Assembly: GCA_015680685.1 (NCBI GenBank)
Contig: MNCI01004095.1
Coordinates: 129,582-193,581 of the forward strand
Reading direction: 5' to 3'
DNA length: 64,000 nt
Source of the DNA: Gnetum montanum
Lineage: Eukaryota > Streptophyta > Gnetopsida > Gnetales > Gnetaceae
Shown: in pieces, positions 36,901 through 49,457 of the stretch
Layout: the number at the start of each line of letters is the position of its first letter
How positions within the stretch are numbered: position 1 is the first letter of the stretch
Made by a program: the position numbers and the translations under genes
The notes under the pieces: model-generated
The model's input: the letters and a program-made list of their open reading frames with translations, nothing else
The model's database searches: none
What the model was told of the DNA's origin: nothing

Positions 36901-39270
36901 AAGACAACAAGAACATTATAAACTTACCTTAGACAACATCACAAGTTATGAAAAATGAGTTGATTGGTCAATTTATGTAATTTCATGAATCCAGGGCTAG
37001 GAAAGAAGGTTAAAATAATAGAATAGTGATTACAACACTAAAAACAATAAAACATATGCATAATTGAGGTGAATCAATAGTGTTTCATTATCAAACTTTA
37101 AAGCACGAAGACACAAGTGGAAGACTAATCAAATTTCATATGCACTACAATCCTTACAATCATTGGAAAATAAGCTTAGTAAGCCACATATGATGCCAAC
37201 CCATCAAGGATTCACAAGTGGATCCTCCTCGAAGTAGGCACTTGCCTTCATTACCCTTGTAAATCCTATTGTTGAGATACTTGTGGATTCTTAACAATGA
37301 GTAAGACAATAGCATCAAATGCAAGTCCATCTCCTTTGATGGCCAAATTTCACCCTCTACATTGCTCGACAGACCTCTTACCATACACAACCATAGACAA
37401 TAATTAAATAGAAGATATGGAGAATTAATAATGAATGAGAAAGAAAAAGAGAGAGAATGCAACATCACTAGATCGCTAGCCAATCATTCAATTAACTCAT
37501 GAAGATGTGAGCATGTCCTACACCCCATGAGAGATCCGCTATCACATCCTTTACCACTACTCATCCACACAATAGGAATCGCCCTCTAAGTCTCTCTTAT
37601 AAGCATAAGGTTATACCAACCATATCTAATGTCATCTACCTTTGATTGTTTCATAGTCTGACCATTGCTATGAACCAAACTAAGAAAATGTGCCATCAAA
37701 CATCTGGAACTCAAGATTCTAGTTTGGTTTTCTTGCATCCATGCATGTATGCACATAAGCTCCCCAAATTTTTCTCTACCAAAGACCTTTCATCAATTGC
37801 CTTAGCTACGCTAATGATTCCGCATCCCATAAAAAAATATAATGCCATGAACAACAAGAAAAAATTATTTGGATTCAAAGCTGATCAAGGATAAAGATTG
37901 TGGGCCCATAGAAAAAAGGATTAGGAACTTGGGTCAAATCAAAAATTAACATTGCTAAGGTTCACAAAGGAAGAGACTTCTAGGCCTTCGTGGCCACGAG
38001 TAGGGATGAGCAAGAGATTATCTTAGATTGCAACATTATGGAAAGTCAAGTAATTTGGACAATGGGTTGAAATTGAGAAAGGCTTGCGTAAGCATAAGTT
38101 CAACCATTGGTTTGACTTTTGTGTGAGCAACTATGAGATCAATTTGGATGGTAAACATACAAATTTATACAACTAATAAGCTTGAAAGTACGTTACTTTT
38201 CCCATTGCCTCTTCACTCTTTTTTCTTTGTTTTAAAAAAATTTTTCGTTTCTTTCATCATTATTTTTTTCATTATATATATTTCTTTTTATTTTTTCATG
38301 GGAAGAGGATTTTTTATGAAGCATGGAAATCAAGGGAATGATTGGAGTGTCAAATAATCACTTGGAGTCTTTGACTTGCACAAACATGAAAATTCATTTG
38401 CCACCACATGGCACATGTAGGTTCATGGCATCACAAATCTCTTCTAACCAGGGTGGCAAGAAAAGATACCACATGCACCTTGATCCAATCACACTCATTA
38501 GACTCATCTAGTGATTACAAGGGTCCTTGATGACATGTCCTTTTCATATCAATGACCAAAAACTCTTATAGGATTTTAGATCTCACATCCTAAGATGTGG
38601 ACCTACCACTTGCCCATGATTCTAATAGCATTAGCTTCATAGATCATGGTGTAAGTCCTTGCTCCCCATTGAACCTAAGCCTAGTTCATCAATGATGGAT
38701 AGAAGAAAACTAAGTGAATGAATGTTGTTGCATGGGCATTCTATCAAGTAAAGTTTCACGTTGGACCCATTTGGCACTCTTACATCATCATCACATATGT
38801 AGCTCACCCATCCACCATTGGCTTATTAGATGAACATTCATAAAGCACCTGAGCTAGTTTGCCCACACAAATCAACAAAAACACTCAAAAAGTTATGAAA
38901 ATCTCATGATTGATTATCCATTAAGCTCAATAAGTAAAAAATTCTAACTAAGCACACCAATCTTTATTAATTGCATAAACAAAAATAGTAGGAAAATAAA
39001 ATTTTGACATGGTGTAAAGGATTTCTCCCCCATGGTTGATTCATGTCTATCACCTTGGAAGCCTCTAAGTAGTAAATTGAGCATTAGCATGCTTAGAGGT
39101 GAAAGATGTTCATTATAATGCACTAGGTGTTGCCCAAAAGATGCTCTGTTTGGCTTGTTAGAATGGCTCATGGTCACGACATAGTAGGACTAGGAAGGAT
39201 CATAGGGTATTCTCTCATAGTTCATTCTACTAATCTCATCCCTTTTGTTGATCTCAAGGTGGAGGTCTTA
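36901..39270 (-). other. Internal region of the degraded element, no RT or integrase found
   Basis: AT-rich, many short ORFs. No F/Y-x-D-D box, RNase H or integrase motif was seen on either strand. Either the pol genes are deleted or decayed beyond recognition. Confidence 0.4.
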
Positions 39271-39279
39271 GAAAACCAA

Positions 39280-39545
39280 CCTAGCATTTGTAATGCTTAA
39301 CTAGGCTCTTCCCATGATAACACGAAGATCTTCTTCCATCTTTTCTTCTAATCTAAGCACTAGGAAATTAGCAGGATATGACCAACTAATAATAGAAGTG
39401 ATTGCATTATATACCTATCCCATGGGGTATGTGCATGATTGGGCTATTTGCTCCAACCAAATGTTGGTATGCTTGAGAGGAGGAAAGCCCCAATCAGGGC
39501 ACTATTGTAATGAGATGAGATTAACTTTTGAATCAAAGTCACATA
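39280..39545 (-). pseudogene. Aspartic protease remnant of an OTA-type gypsy element
   Basis: The minus strand reads D-F-D-S-K-V-N-L-I-S, F-P-P-L-K-H-T-N-I-W-L-E, S-W-S-Y-P-A-N-F-L-V and V-I-M-G-R-A. These align, in order, with the protease of the nested elements (D-S-G-S-G-V-N-L-I-S, L-P-P-L-K-K-S-N-I, W-S-Y-P-A-D-F-L-V, I-I-M-G-R-A-W-L). The catalytic D-S-G is changed to D-S-K. Several stops. Confidence 0.65.
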
Positions 39546-39639
39546 GAGCTAGATAATGATCCTTTTTACCAATTTGCATCTTCATCATGGAACTACCAAG
39601 TTTTAGTTACTTTTCAAAAAAAACATCATTTTTTAACTT

Positions 39640-41920
39640 CTCATGTTACCATTCTAGACATAAAGATGGTGACAACATCATCATTTGATGTCATCATGTT
39701 GTCCTCATCATACATAGCAATGGAACTTGTCTCAGAAGTAGATATTGCAATTGAATTATGATCATGGATGTTCATCAAAATCTCATGAGTGTGGGCTTTC
39801 ATTTGGCTTGAATGATTTTCCTCTCTACAAGGTGGAGAGGAGGATACAAACCTAGTCCCACAATTCTCACATCTATGCTTGTGATAAAATTTTCTACCAT
39901 GGGACTTCAAACTTCCTTCCACAACCAACTCAAGAGATGACTAGTAATATTGCCTTACATGGAACTAAAAAGTATAAGTTGTTGTTGGGAAGCTTGTTTG
40001 GCAACACTTTTTAAAATAGGTAGGCACTATTAAGGTATCATTGTTGGGGTTGATAAGTACCTACATGTGCATCGTAAAAGTAAGGATTAGGTAGAGGTTC
40101 CATCTGTTGTCGTACTAGAGTTGAGAGATTCCACGAAGTAGCACCCCAAGGATTTGAAGCTTACCACTATTGGTATTACTACATGGACTAGGGTAATATG
40201 AATGACTATGGTATGGGGTTCTCCTTGTTTGCCTTTTGATGAATTTGGGATTCAAAAATATCCCAAATCATCCCATCTCACCAATCATATGAGCCGCGAC
40301 GAGGCAACATTATGAATCATAAGAGTTTGCGCAATATACGTAGGAACCCTCATCAGGGGAGGAGGATGAGGAAGCCTCATTTGAATATCCTTGAATGCTT
40401 TTAGAATAAGAGAACCTCAATTTACCCTTACTGTCATACCTCTTTCTATGTTCATGTGATGCAACTACTTTGGTTGCAGCCTTAACCACATTACCATCAA
40501 TGTCCTTAAGAGTAGTGATCATCTTCTTATCCATCGCATCTCAAACTTGGTTCACATGATGGACCAAGTTTGTCAAGGATTGTTAGTTATGACTTATTCT
40601 TATGCTAGAGCCTTGATTGCAAGAGGAAGTTTGGTATTTCCTTCAACATTTTTAACCTCCTACCTATGTCATGAATTGCAATTACACTCCTTGGCTAATT
40701 ATTACTTTCACCATTTACCTTCCATGCTATTAATTGTGTTTAAGAGCACTTTGATTTGGGCCACAAACCTTTTGTATACCTGGTCCATAATCTACATGTC
40801 CATACTTCTCTTTTATTTCCTACCTTAGCCCTTCTACAATATGCATCAATTGCTCCCTTTGGAAAAAATCATGATTCTTATAATGGTAGGTAGTTTTCAT
40901 GTACCTTTCCATGGCAATGTTGAGAGGCTCATGGACTCATTGCCTCCATCTAATCATCTTCTTTCATATGTTTGACATTCAGGCATAGGTCTAAAATTTT
41001 ATATAGAGGATTTTGACCATGTTAGCCTATCTTTGAATAGATCAAGAAGGCAAGAATGTGTACTAGGTTTTCACATACTCAATGAAGATGTGGGGAAACA
41101 ACTACAACTTTTGCCAATTACTCATACTTTCTTGGAGATAGCAAGCATCATCAAAGGCTTGCACAGGAAGTTGGGGATCATCACTAGTACGTTGGTACAT
41201 TGACCATGTTGATTTATTTGATTTGAATTTCATGAACATGGTCTCTTCAAATATGTACAACTTCTGTCAACTTGTGATAATCACCCTAGTAAAGCAAAAG
41301 GGAATCATAATTATCATTGGTGAGTCTAGACAAACGAAAATGTTGGAACTTGTAAAGGAAATCATCATGCTGAGCTACACTTGGAGTGAAAATACCTGAC
41401 TAGGAGCCTTGATGGTAGCCTAGTTGTTTATCTTTCTTATATGCTTTAGCTTTTTGCTCCCCATTTGAATGATTAGATGAAAAGCTATAGCTAACCTCTT
41501 CTTTTTCCACTTGATCCCAAAGATCTTGCATGTACAAGGGCTCATAATCATCGAACATGGACTCATGAGCTTTGTACATTGTACATTCATTATCTAGCCA
41601 CATATTAATCAAGGCATTAATAAGGTCATGTGTTGTAGCCACCACCAAGTCCTTAGAGAACTGACCATGAGCATCTTCCTACCTTCATTACTTATCTTGA
41701 TGATAAGCCACCGCAACTAGTGGAAGGGTCTTATTCTTTGAATGCTCAAAGGTAACAATAGCACTTCATCCTTTTGGTGCATTACTCGATGTCTTTAGTG
41801 GGCTCTTAACACTATCTACCATTTCATTTGTGTTTCCAACCTACACACACAACACAAAAACACACACTTGATTTGAATAAAAGTTAAAATTAAGAATGTA
41901 TAGGTATTTTCAAATAATTC
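39640..41920 (-). pseudogene. Gag remnant of an OTA-type gypsy element
   Basis: At about 40935-40830 the minus strand reads H-E-P-L-N-I-A-M-E-R-Y, then R-E-Q-L-M-H-I-V-E-G-L-R, matching H-E-P-L-D-A-A-M-A-H-Y and Q-D-Q-L-R-H-I-V-D-G-L-R of the inner nested element (58180-58060). A C-E-N-C-containing stretch at about 39870 may be a zinc-knuckle relic. Longer open pieces at 40310-40534 and 41400-41648 fit gag flanking regions but are not conserved enough to assign. Confidence 0.55.
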
Positions 41921-43850
41921 ACCAATGTCCTCCCTAGAAATGGCACTAATGATAGGGGTCCCATTAGTTTTGGACTAATATAATATATCATACAAATCGT
42001 AGTGTGATATGATCATAAGCTTCAAGGATGATGCTAAGTAGGTTGCCAAGAACACTCATGTATATCGTTGCATTCAATAAATATAAAAGATATTATACTA
42101 TATATGATACATATGGTAGAGTTATAACTCGTGTTGCTATCATGTAAGATTGAAAAGATATTTTTAATTTTATGTTTTATAATTTTTATGGATTTTGTAA
42201 TTATAAGAAACAAACAAATAATAATAGACACGCATGTATTGTAATCCCACATGGGTATAGGAGCAATGCTCAAGTTGTAATCCCTGAAGGGATAGGTGCA
42301 ACATCACAAATACAAATATAAATAAAATGGCTCTTAGTTACAATGTCAATGGCCCAACATCATGTTGTATAGTTATGACCTCCTTAGGTAAGGTTGAATT
42401 GTCATAACTTATGAAAATGAGAAAGGAATAAATATTTTTATGGTTTTTATATTTTATAATGTTTTTGGTAATTTAATGTTTAAGGAATCAAAACTAGAAA
42501 AAAGAGAAAAAGCTATAAGCTCTATTCACTGCACAAATACTGGACTACACATTGACCAAACGGTTCCTAAATAGGTAAGCTTGGTAGCATTATGATAGAG
42601 TCTAGTCTCACCTATGAAAGTGATAACTTAAAACACACATGAAATAGAAAATGAATTACTTATCCAAGGGAGGAAGAGCTTTCCACACAAAACCAAATGC
42701 CAAAAGCCAAAGGAAAATGCTTGAAATCTAGTTCTTATGTAATATGGAGCTAATCTAGAGAATTTCTAGTTTTCACAACATAACAGTAGGGGTTTGTTAG
42801 GGACTAGACATCAATGGAGGTTTGTAAGCACAACCAAGACATGCTAGTATACATCCAAGGAGGCAGAGAAGGCAAAGCACCAAAACCAAGATACTAAGTG
42901 GGGTGCATCAACACCCTTGTGCTAACATAGAGGGTGCGTTGGTGTAGGGAAGTTAGTGCACCCTTGTGACTAACACTTTGCCAAGATTTTCTAGATAAAA
43001 GTTGAGACACTAGGGAACATGTGAGGGACTTCTAAGGATCTTTGAACGAAGTCAAAAATGACTGAAGAAGCCCGAAACATGCACCAAACCTACAAGTGTG
43101 AAATGGAAGGCTAAAATGCAAACTTGGAAGATAGAAACCTCAACAATACATGTGAAACCAAAAAACACTAGGTGTATGAAACACATCTCAAATCTAGGGC
43201 TTATAATAAACTTACAAAATATCACTAGATGACTCATCAAGTTTCAACAAGAAGGTTATAGTTAATGGTAAAGATTTTCAATGTAAGATCAATAATAAGT
43301 GATGAGGTGAAGATCTTCTATAAGTGTTACAACTTTCTTGCTTTGACATTAATATTGGTATAAAAACATAGCTCTCTATCTCAAATCTATTTACTATTTT
43401 AAGTTCAAGTATGGTTGTTGAAAAGTGATGTAAATTTTATTAGGACTTTGATCTTTCTCCCTACTAACAATTAATTTTCTTTACTTATTTTTATAAAGTA
43501 TCAATTATAAGGTTGTACACATGTGTGGATAGTTCTAAAATTAGAAAGTTTTTTTCCATATATTTTATTATGATGTTTACGAAGTGTCAAGCTTGTTATG
43601 TACTTTGAATTTTCTTTGCTCATTATCAATATTTTTTTGAAGGTCCAACACCCATAATTACAAATGGGAGATGTGCATTAAACAAAGGATTGAAAGTGAA
43701 TTGAAAGCTTTATTTGATTTATAAAGAAAATGTTAGAATGAAGCAATCTTAGCCTAGGAAATTAAAAAATAGCTATTTTATTCTATTGTGCAACCAACTC
43801 TTTTGTATGTGTATGCAATGTAGGATCCTGGATTTACTAGTAAATAATGG
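41921..43850. other. AT-rich sequence, nothing assigned
   Basis: Expected position of the other LTR of the degraded element; no convincing match to 35.9-36.9 kb was seen. Small ORFs only. Confidence 0.35.
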
Positions 43851-43879
43851 AAGAAAATAGAAGAAGTTTGTAAACATTT

Positions 43880-44460
43880 TTATGGTAGAAGAATTTCAGG
43901 TTAAAAGTTAGGTCCAATATGATTTGTTACTTCTTGAAGTAGATATAATGTTCATAGAGATAGAAGCTCTTTGTCAATTTGTAGCATATATTCTTAGTCT
44001 TTCTTATAGCATAACAACTAAATTTTTGAAGAAATTTTTAGTTACCACATAATAGAATGGATGGTTCCAAGAGGGAATGATTTGGCTCAAAAAATGCAAC
44101 ATTGAAATAGAGATTCTACGTTATGATATAAGATAACTCCATAAGAGTAGTAGAAACAAGGTACTTTTACACATCTTGGGTAACCTAATAGGAAAGAAAT
44201 AATTCTACCTGTATAGCATTATTGGAGGCATGAACCAAAAGAAAAAAAGAAAAAAAGAGGAACATATTTATTTGCTCCTATAGCCTATCATCTATGATGT
44301 CAAATTAGCTAAGTAAGATTAGGCTTTTATTATTTTAGAATGGAAATAGGTAGATGGGCCCAAATTCTAAGAGAAGAAAGAACTTGTCATTTATGCAATC
44401 AAAGAACAATTGAAGATGTGCATCACATATTCCTAAAATATCCTATTCCAAAGAAAAATT
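43880..44460 (+). pseudogene. Zinc-binding C-terminal fragment of a second, unrelated LINE type (tentative)
   Basis: A plus-strand frame at about 44338-44460 reads M-E-I-G-R-W-A-Q-I-L-R-E-E-R-T-C-H-L-C-N, then I-E-D-V-H-H-I-F-L-K-Y-P. This is the pattern I-E-x-G-R-W...E-E-R-x-C-x-x-C...E-D-x-x-H-x-x-x-x-C-P seen at the C-terminus of some LINE-type polymerases. It is unlike the zf-RVT of LINEs A-C. The last Cys is Tyr. Sequence upstream (43.9-44.3 kb) has scattered hydrophobic helices but no RT motif. Confidence 0.35.
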
Positions 44461-44469
44461 ATAGCTAAT

Positions 44470-45160
44470 AGTTTGATAAGGAGACTTGGTAACTTTATTA
44501 ATGAAGTATTTGCTATACATATTATGTATATTTCTTCTATCCAATAGATCTTGAGGGTCTCTAAATGTAATAAAAGCATTTCATTTTTAGTTTCACTATT
44601 CTTTTTTTTTTTAAGTTAGGGAATGCTTTGATCTTGTAGCGTGTCCTAGGTATAGGATCATTTATACATAAGCATGTAATGTTGATCATTTGCAATTTTA
44701 TTCTAGATTAAAATGTCCAAAATAAAGAATATTCTAAAGTTCTATGTTGATTTTTGGTGAAATCAATATTTTTAAGTGTAAAAAGTAACTAGTATTGCAA
44801 GTAAATGAGAAGACTGATATTCAACTAATTACGTATTATAATCTTCTTAATCCTTGCAACTTTTTGTCATTGTGAAAGACATTTGTTTAATATTTTTTCT
44901 TTTACACTAAGAGAAAAGACATTGATGAGAAGGAAAAACATGTTAACATTGAGAATAGGGAAAAATAATCTAAAGCTAAAAATACAAAAAATCAAGTTAT
45001 TGTCAATTATAAGAATGAATTAATGATAATAAAAACAAGATAACATATAAGCTTCTATAAATATTTTTACAGGTACTAAAGGAAGTACTTATCAATTTGG
45101 GAGATGTTGAACCCAAAATAAGAGAAACATAGATACACCCCAAGATATAGTCAACATTGT
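44470..45160. other. AT-rich sequence, nothing assigned
   Basis: T- and A-tracts only; no coding or repeat feature recognised. Confidence 0.4.
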
Positions 45161-45230
45161 CCATCGAAATAGAAACCAAAATCTAGAGACTCCAAATCAA
45201 GTGTCTTACCACTAAGCTAATGCCTCATTG
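45160..45230 (-). mobile_element. Putative tRNA-derived SINE head
   Basis: On the minus strand TTAGCTTAGTGGTAAGACAC is a good A-box context (consensus TRGCNNAGYGG), with a weaker B-box GGTTTCTATTTC about 35 bases on (plus 45166-45177). Similar to the copies at 34.2 and 35.03 kb. Confidence 0.35.
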
Positions 45231-45359
45231 TTAATTACTTATCAATTTGGAAAAATAGCCTATAAGGTAAATCTATGCATATCTAATAAAAACAATGTTA
45301 ATTTAAAGATTAAAGTTAATGTTAACAAGTAAGTTAATAGTTTGTGTTATATAGAGATA

Positions 45360-46220
45360 CATTTTGATGAGCGACGAGGTACCCCTATGCCCAACCATAA
45401 GAATATGAGTGTTCACATGCGATCTGGTCGAACTCCAAGGATTAAGTGCTTATGCACCTACACAGAACAAGGATGAGTTACGCAGTCGTTGTCTTCCCAA
45501 GCTTACTTGTAAGGCACAATTGTATGGTTAAGTAAACTTGAGGTATATGATTTTTATGCTTTTTATATTTTCTATCTTAGTCTTCTAAGTATGTGCAATG
45601 AAAAGATTTAATTAACTAATGGATTTTTATAACTCTAATGTGAATCAAATCCTAACACCAACATCCGTTCCCACTATCTGGGCACATCATGAACTAGTGT
45701 AACACTACTGGGATTAGCAAACGCTAGTCGTTATTGGGTTACCAAGTGTTCCACATATGCTCGAAGTGGTCGTGCTAAGTGTGCTAATTCATTGATAATT
45801 GATAATTAATACTTCAATGAAATAACATTAAGTAACTATTGAAAGCATCAAATAACAGTAAATAACATGAAATGCAATAATTAAGCTATTCTGAATGTTG
45901 CAAGGTTTATCATAAAGTTTTTCTTTATTTCCAATCACAAGGTGTGCTCAGGTACACAATGCTCAAATAAAGCTTCATTTACTCTATGGCTCCTAATGCA
46001 GGCACTCAAAAATAATTCTAATTCTGGAATAGAAAAATTGCAAGAATTCGGCTAAGGACTGGAAAAACTAATGCCAAACCAAGTGCCCCTATCTCTTATT
46101 TATAGGCAATGAGACAGGCTTTGACATCGCATGTTTGATATTGCTTTGACATCTTTGATATCGTGTATTCGATATCGAAGGTTCGATATCGAGGGTCCAA
46201 TATCGGGTCTCATCACATTC
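45360..46220 (-). mobile_element. Solo LTR 2 of the OTA-type gypsy family
   Basis: LTR 45365-46215 (plus sense TGATGAGCGACGAGG ... GGGTCTCATCA), flanked by CATTT (45360-45364) and CATTC (46216-46220), four of five bases identical. It contains a TATAAATAAGA box (minus, about 46103-46093) and a GATATC array at about 46135-46205. Confidence 0.85.
46110..46208 (-). promoter_or_regulatory. GATATC array and TATA box in solo LTR 2
   Basis: Three exact GATATC and several one-base variants in about 75 bases, placed between the LTR start and the TATA box in LTR sense. Confidence 0.7.
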
Positions 46221-48763
46221 CTACAAAAACAATTTCATATTTTGGATGTTCCTTGGAGTGGAACACATCCCCAAATATTTTAGGATGTAGGTGGGCCATC
46301 TAATTATTTTGGCCATCCAAGATTTATCATAGATATAAGCAACAATTCTTCTTTTTATTCTCAAATACTTTGAAAATGTTTTTCTTTCCAAATTACAATG
46401 CAAATATGTTAAAAATAACAAGTTTATATAGAATTTTTGATAAATGAAAGCTCAATATCTTAGATAAAACTATTATTCCTCACATCCCTATGACATTTTT
46501 GAAAACCTATCCATCCCCAAATATGTTTAGAGATGCATCCCTATGTCCCCATGTTCCTATGTTTCCACAACATGTGAAATGCTTGTTATAGTTGATGGTA
46601 AACATTCTTTATGAAAAGTTAAAATTAAGTGAAGAAGTAATCATAATAAAGAATATGTGCCATCATGTCTAAATATTTGTATTTTTTCCACAGCTTACTA
46701 TTGTTACATTAAATCCTTTTTCCATTTGTAGTTCAAGCATACATTTTGAAAGTGATGTAAATATTGTTAAGGTGGGATCACTGCAACTATGTTAGATGTT
46801 CTATCTATCCCATTTGTAGATTATAATATGGTCCATTATAATGTTTGTAGATTTGTATTATTGCATACTCAATGCTCATCAAATTATCAATTCTATTTTA
46901 TCACTATTTACATCCCATGTATCATGTTGTTTTCTATTTTAGAAGCAATATTTACTTCAAATGCATCTGTTGGTGATCGTTTGGGACCACCAACATTTTC
47001 CTTCAATCTTGTGATTGGGATCATAGGAAATGAAGGTATTCCTTCAAACTTGAGTTTAGGTGTTTGCCGGTCTCTAGAAACACCAAGGCCTAGATACCTC
47101 TAAATAAACTCAATGGTAATAGAGTGAACTAAGTGTAAATGTGTATTTGTTATTATGAATGTTAAAATGCTTAGGTTTGTGTATGAAACTGTAATTGGAT
47201 ATTATAATAGAAATTTAGGTAACCTTGTTGAATACCATGGCTCATTGAAGATTCCTATTTTGTCAAGTCACTTAGTCTATATAGTCCTTATAGTACATTG
47301 CTTGGAACAAATGAAATTTCATCAAAGTGCTTAAGTACAATTTTGTAGAAATCTACTCCTAGTTTTCCTCAGAGAGAAAGATTTGCAAGAAAAATAGAAA
47401 TAGAGTGAGATTCAATGGATTTTAAAAGAGAAGAAGAAAGAAAAGCAGATTTGTGTGACATTTTAAACATTTAAGCAAGATAAATTAAACAGGAGGAAAT
47501 GCTTCGAAATAAAGCTATTCTAATTCAATCTAAAGTTACAAATTATCCAAACCCTTTGAGCTCAACAAGCAATTTTGTAAAAGAGACTTTTATTAAACTA
47601 CCAAAACTCTTTGTAAACAACAAAATACAAGCTATTATTTGGCTAGTTAAATAGTTATCAAGAATTGCAAATAATAGCGCTATTAGAAAAGATTTAACAA
47701 TTTCAAGATTGAAGCATTAAGAAAAAGACTTTAAAAATTGAAGCTATTTTAAGTTAGCTCAAAATATCAAAGATTTTCTAGACCCTCTATACTCAAACAG
47801 GAAATTTCATAAAGCCATTACTATTAAATTGCTCAAGATGCTTTTCAAAAGACAACATAAGCTCTTATATGGCAACCAAATAGAAGTCTAGAATTGCACC
47901 AAAATAGAGCTATAAGAGTAATTAGAAAATCCCAAAATTAAATGTTAAGCACAGTACTATCTAAACCATTCGCTAAGCAACTAAGACAAAATGAAATGAA
48001 AAGAACTCATAGGATTTAAGTAAAGAAGCTAAATTGATGATGCAATTAGCAAATCATTCTTACAAGTAGTCTTTAATAATTCTTCTTGATTTGCTCCCCT
48101 TTTTTCCCTCTATTCTATCCTTCAAGCTCTTTTTATAATGGCTTATTGGTAGTTACAATCATCATGGAAAAGCTCTTTTTATAGTGACTTATGAGTAGTT
48201 ACAATCATCTTGGGAAATTAAAGTGAGTTAAAAACATTATGGGGGTTTAGTTATAACTACCATTGAAATTTATAACTTCTAAAATCTATCATAAGGTGTA
48301 TCATGTTTCAGTTATAATGATCACATCCTTAATCGTGTACAAGCATAAGTACCTTCCACTGATACAAGTTAGAGGTGGGAAAAAGTCAAGGGTTGATGGT
48401 ATGAGCCATGTGTTAATTTTGGGATTCTTCCCTAGATAGCCATGTTCTGGAATGGTGTTCCTATTTATGTTCCTTAACTACGAAGGAAAGTAGTGTTGAA
48501 TCAAGATTGTAAAAGATATGAATGAACCAATGAATAGAGGTAGCTACGATGCCACATGCTAAGAAGAGAAGAGATAGAAAGATAGACAGAGCTACAATAG
48601 TTGAATGGCAGCAACACTATTGCACTCCTTATCATTGGCATATGGACAACGCTCATGTCCACCATTGTCCACAATTCTATTTCTGTTGTTGCCGCAACTG
48701 CAATAGCTACAGTAGAGCCATGAGAAAATGTAAGAACATGTGGTAATGTTGGTTGTTAATATG
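46221..48763. other. AT-rich sequence with a duplicated promoter-like block
   Basis: No gene recognised; the 104-residue ORF at 46789-47103 has no family signature. At 48125-48216 a 46-bp block containing AGCTCTTTTTATA (TATAAAAAGAGCT on the minus strand) occurs twice, suggesting a degraded minus-oriented LTR. Confidence 0.4.
48125..48216 (-). repeat. 46-bp tandem duplication carrying a TATA box
   Basis: Blocks start at 48125 and 48171 (AGCTCTTTTTATA...GTTACAATCATC). Each has TATAAAAAGAGCT on the minus strand. Confidence 0.7.
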
Positions 48764-48769
48764 TGATGG

Positions 48770-48906
48770 GACGCGATATCGTATGGGCTACGATATTGCA
48801 TCCCACGCAATATCATGTATGCGATATTGCATGGGCCACGATATCGCATTCCACGCAATATTGTGTACGCGATATCGTGGTGCGCCGCCAAGTCTATAAA
48901 TAAGAG
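48770..48906 (+). promoter_or_regulatory. GATATC-type array followed by TATA box, outer element
   Basis: Alternating GCGATATCG, CGATATTGC, GCAATATC and GCGATATTGC units; three exact GATATC plus at least four one-base variants in about 110 bases, each in a CG-flanked, near-palindromic context, ending 10 bases before the TATA region. Confidence 0.75.
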
Positions 48907-49033
48907 GTGGCTCTCCCTTGTTTCTCATCCTAGGCTAAGACCGTAGTCAAACTCTGGCAGTTTGATCCCTTCAGAGATAGAATATTTTCCATGTGCCCAC
49001 AGTAGGAGCTCCAAAGTGAACGGATCTTTATTT

Positions 49034-49193
49034 NNNNNNNNNNNNNNNNNNNNNNNNNNNNNNNNNNNNNNNNNNNNNNNNNNNNNNNNNNNNNNNNNNN
49101 NNNNNNNNNNNNNNNNNNNNNNNNNNNNNNNNNNNNNNNNNNNNNNNNNNNNNNNNNNNNNNNNNNNNNNNNNNNNNNNNNNNNNNNNNNNNN
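49034..49193. other. Assembly gap (160 N) in an LTR
   Basis: Unknown bases in the outer 5' LTR. Confidence 0.99.
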
Positions 49194-49457
49194 AGTTAGT
49201 TAAAGTTAGTTAATTAGTCTCTTCAACCCTTCAAGTCACTAGGATAGGAGATAAAACAGAAAAAGATATAAAAATCATATACCTCAGACTTAACCATACA
49301 TCGTGAAAAATACAAGTAAGTCTGGGAAAACAACGAATGATTAACCTTAAGTGTTCCATAAGGCGTGTAGGCACTTAGTCTATGGAGTTCAACCGAATCG
49401 CTCGTGCTATGATCGTATTCGTATGGTTGAGTGTAGGGGTACCTCGCCACTCATCAT

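Larger units (their letters stand above)
48764..49456 (+). repeat. 5' LTR of the outer element (160-N gap inside)
   Basis: Starts TGATGGGACGCGATATC and ends CGCCACTCATCA. A GATATC-type array (48774-48885) precedes TATAAATAAGAGG at about 48894-48906. Bases 49034-49193 are N. The left flank is ATATG; the partner target copy lies outside the window. Confidence 0.88.

Noticed and set aside
46789-47103. 104-residue ORF with hydrophobic start
   Set aside because: No recognisable family; AT-rich composition gives such ORFs by chance.
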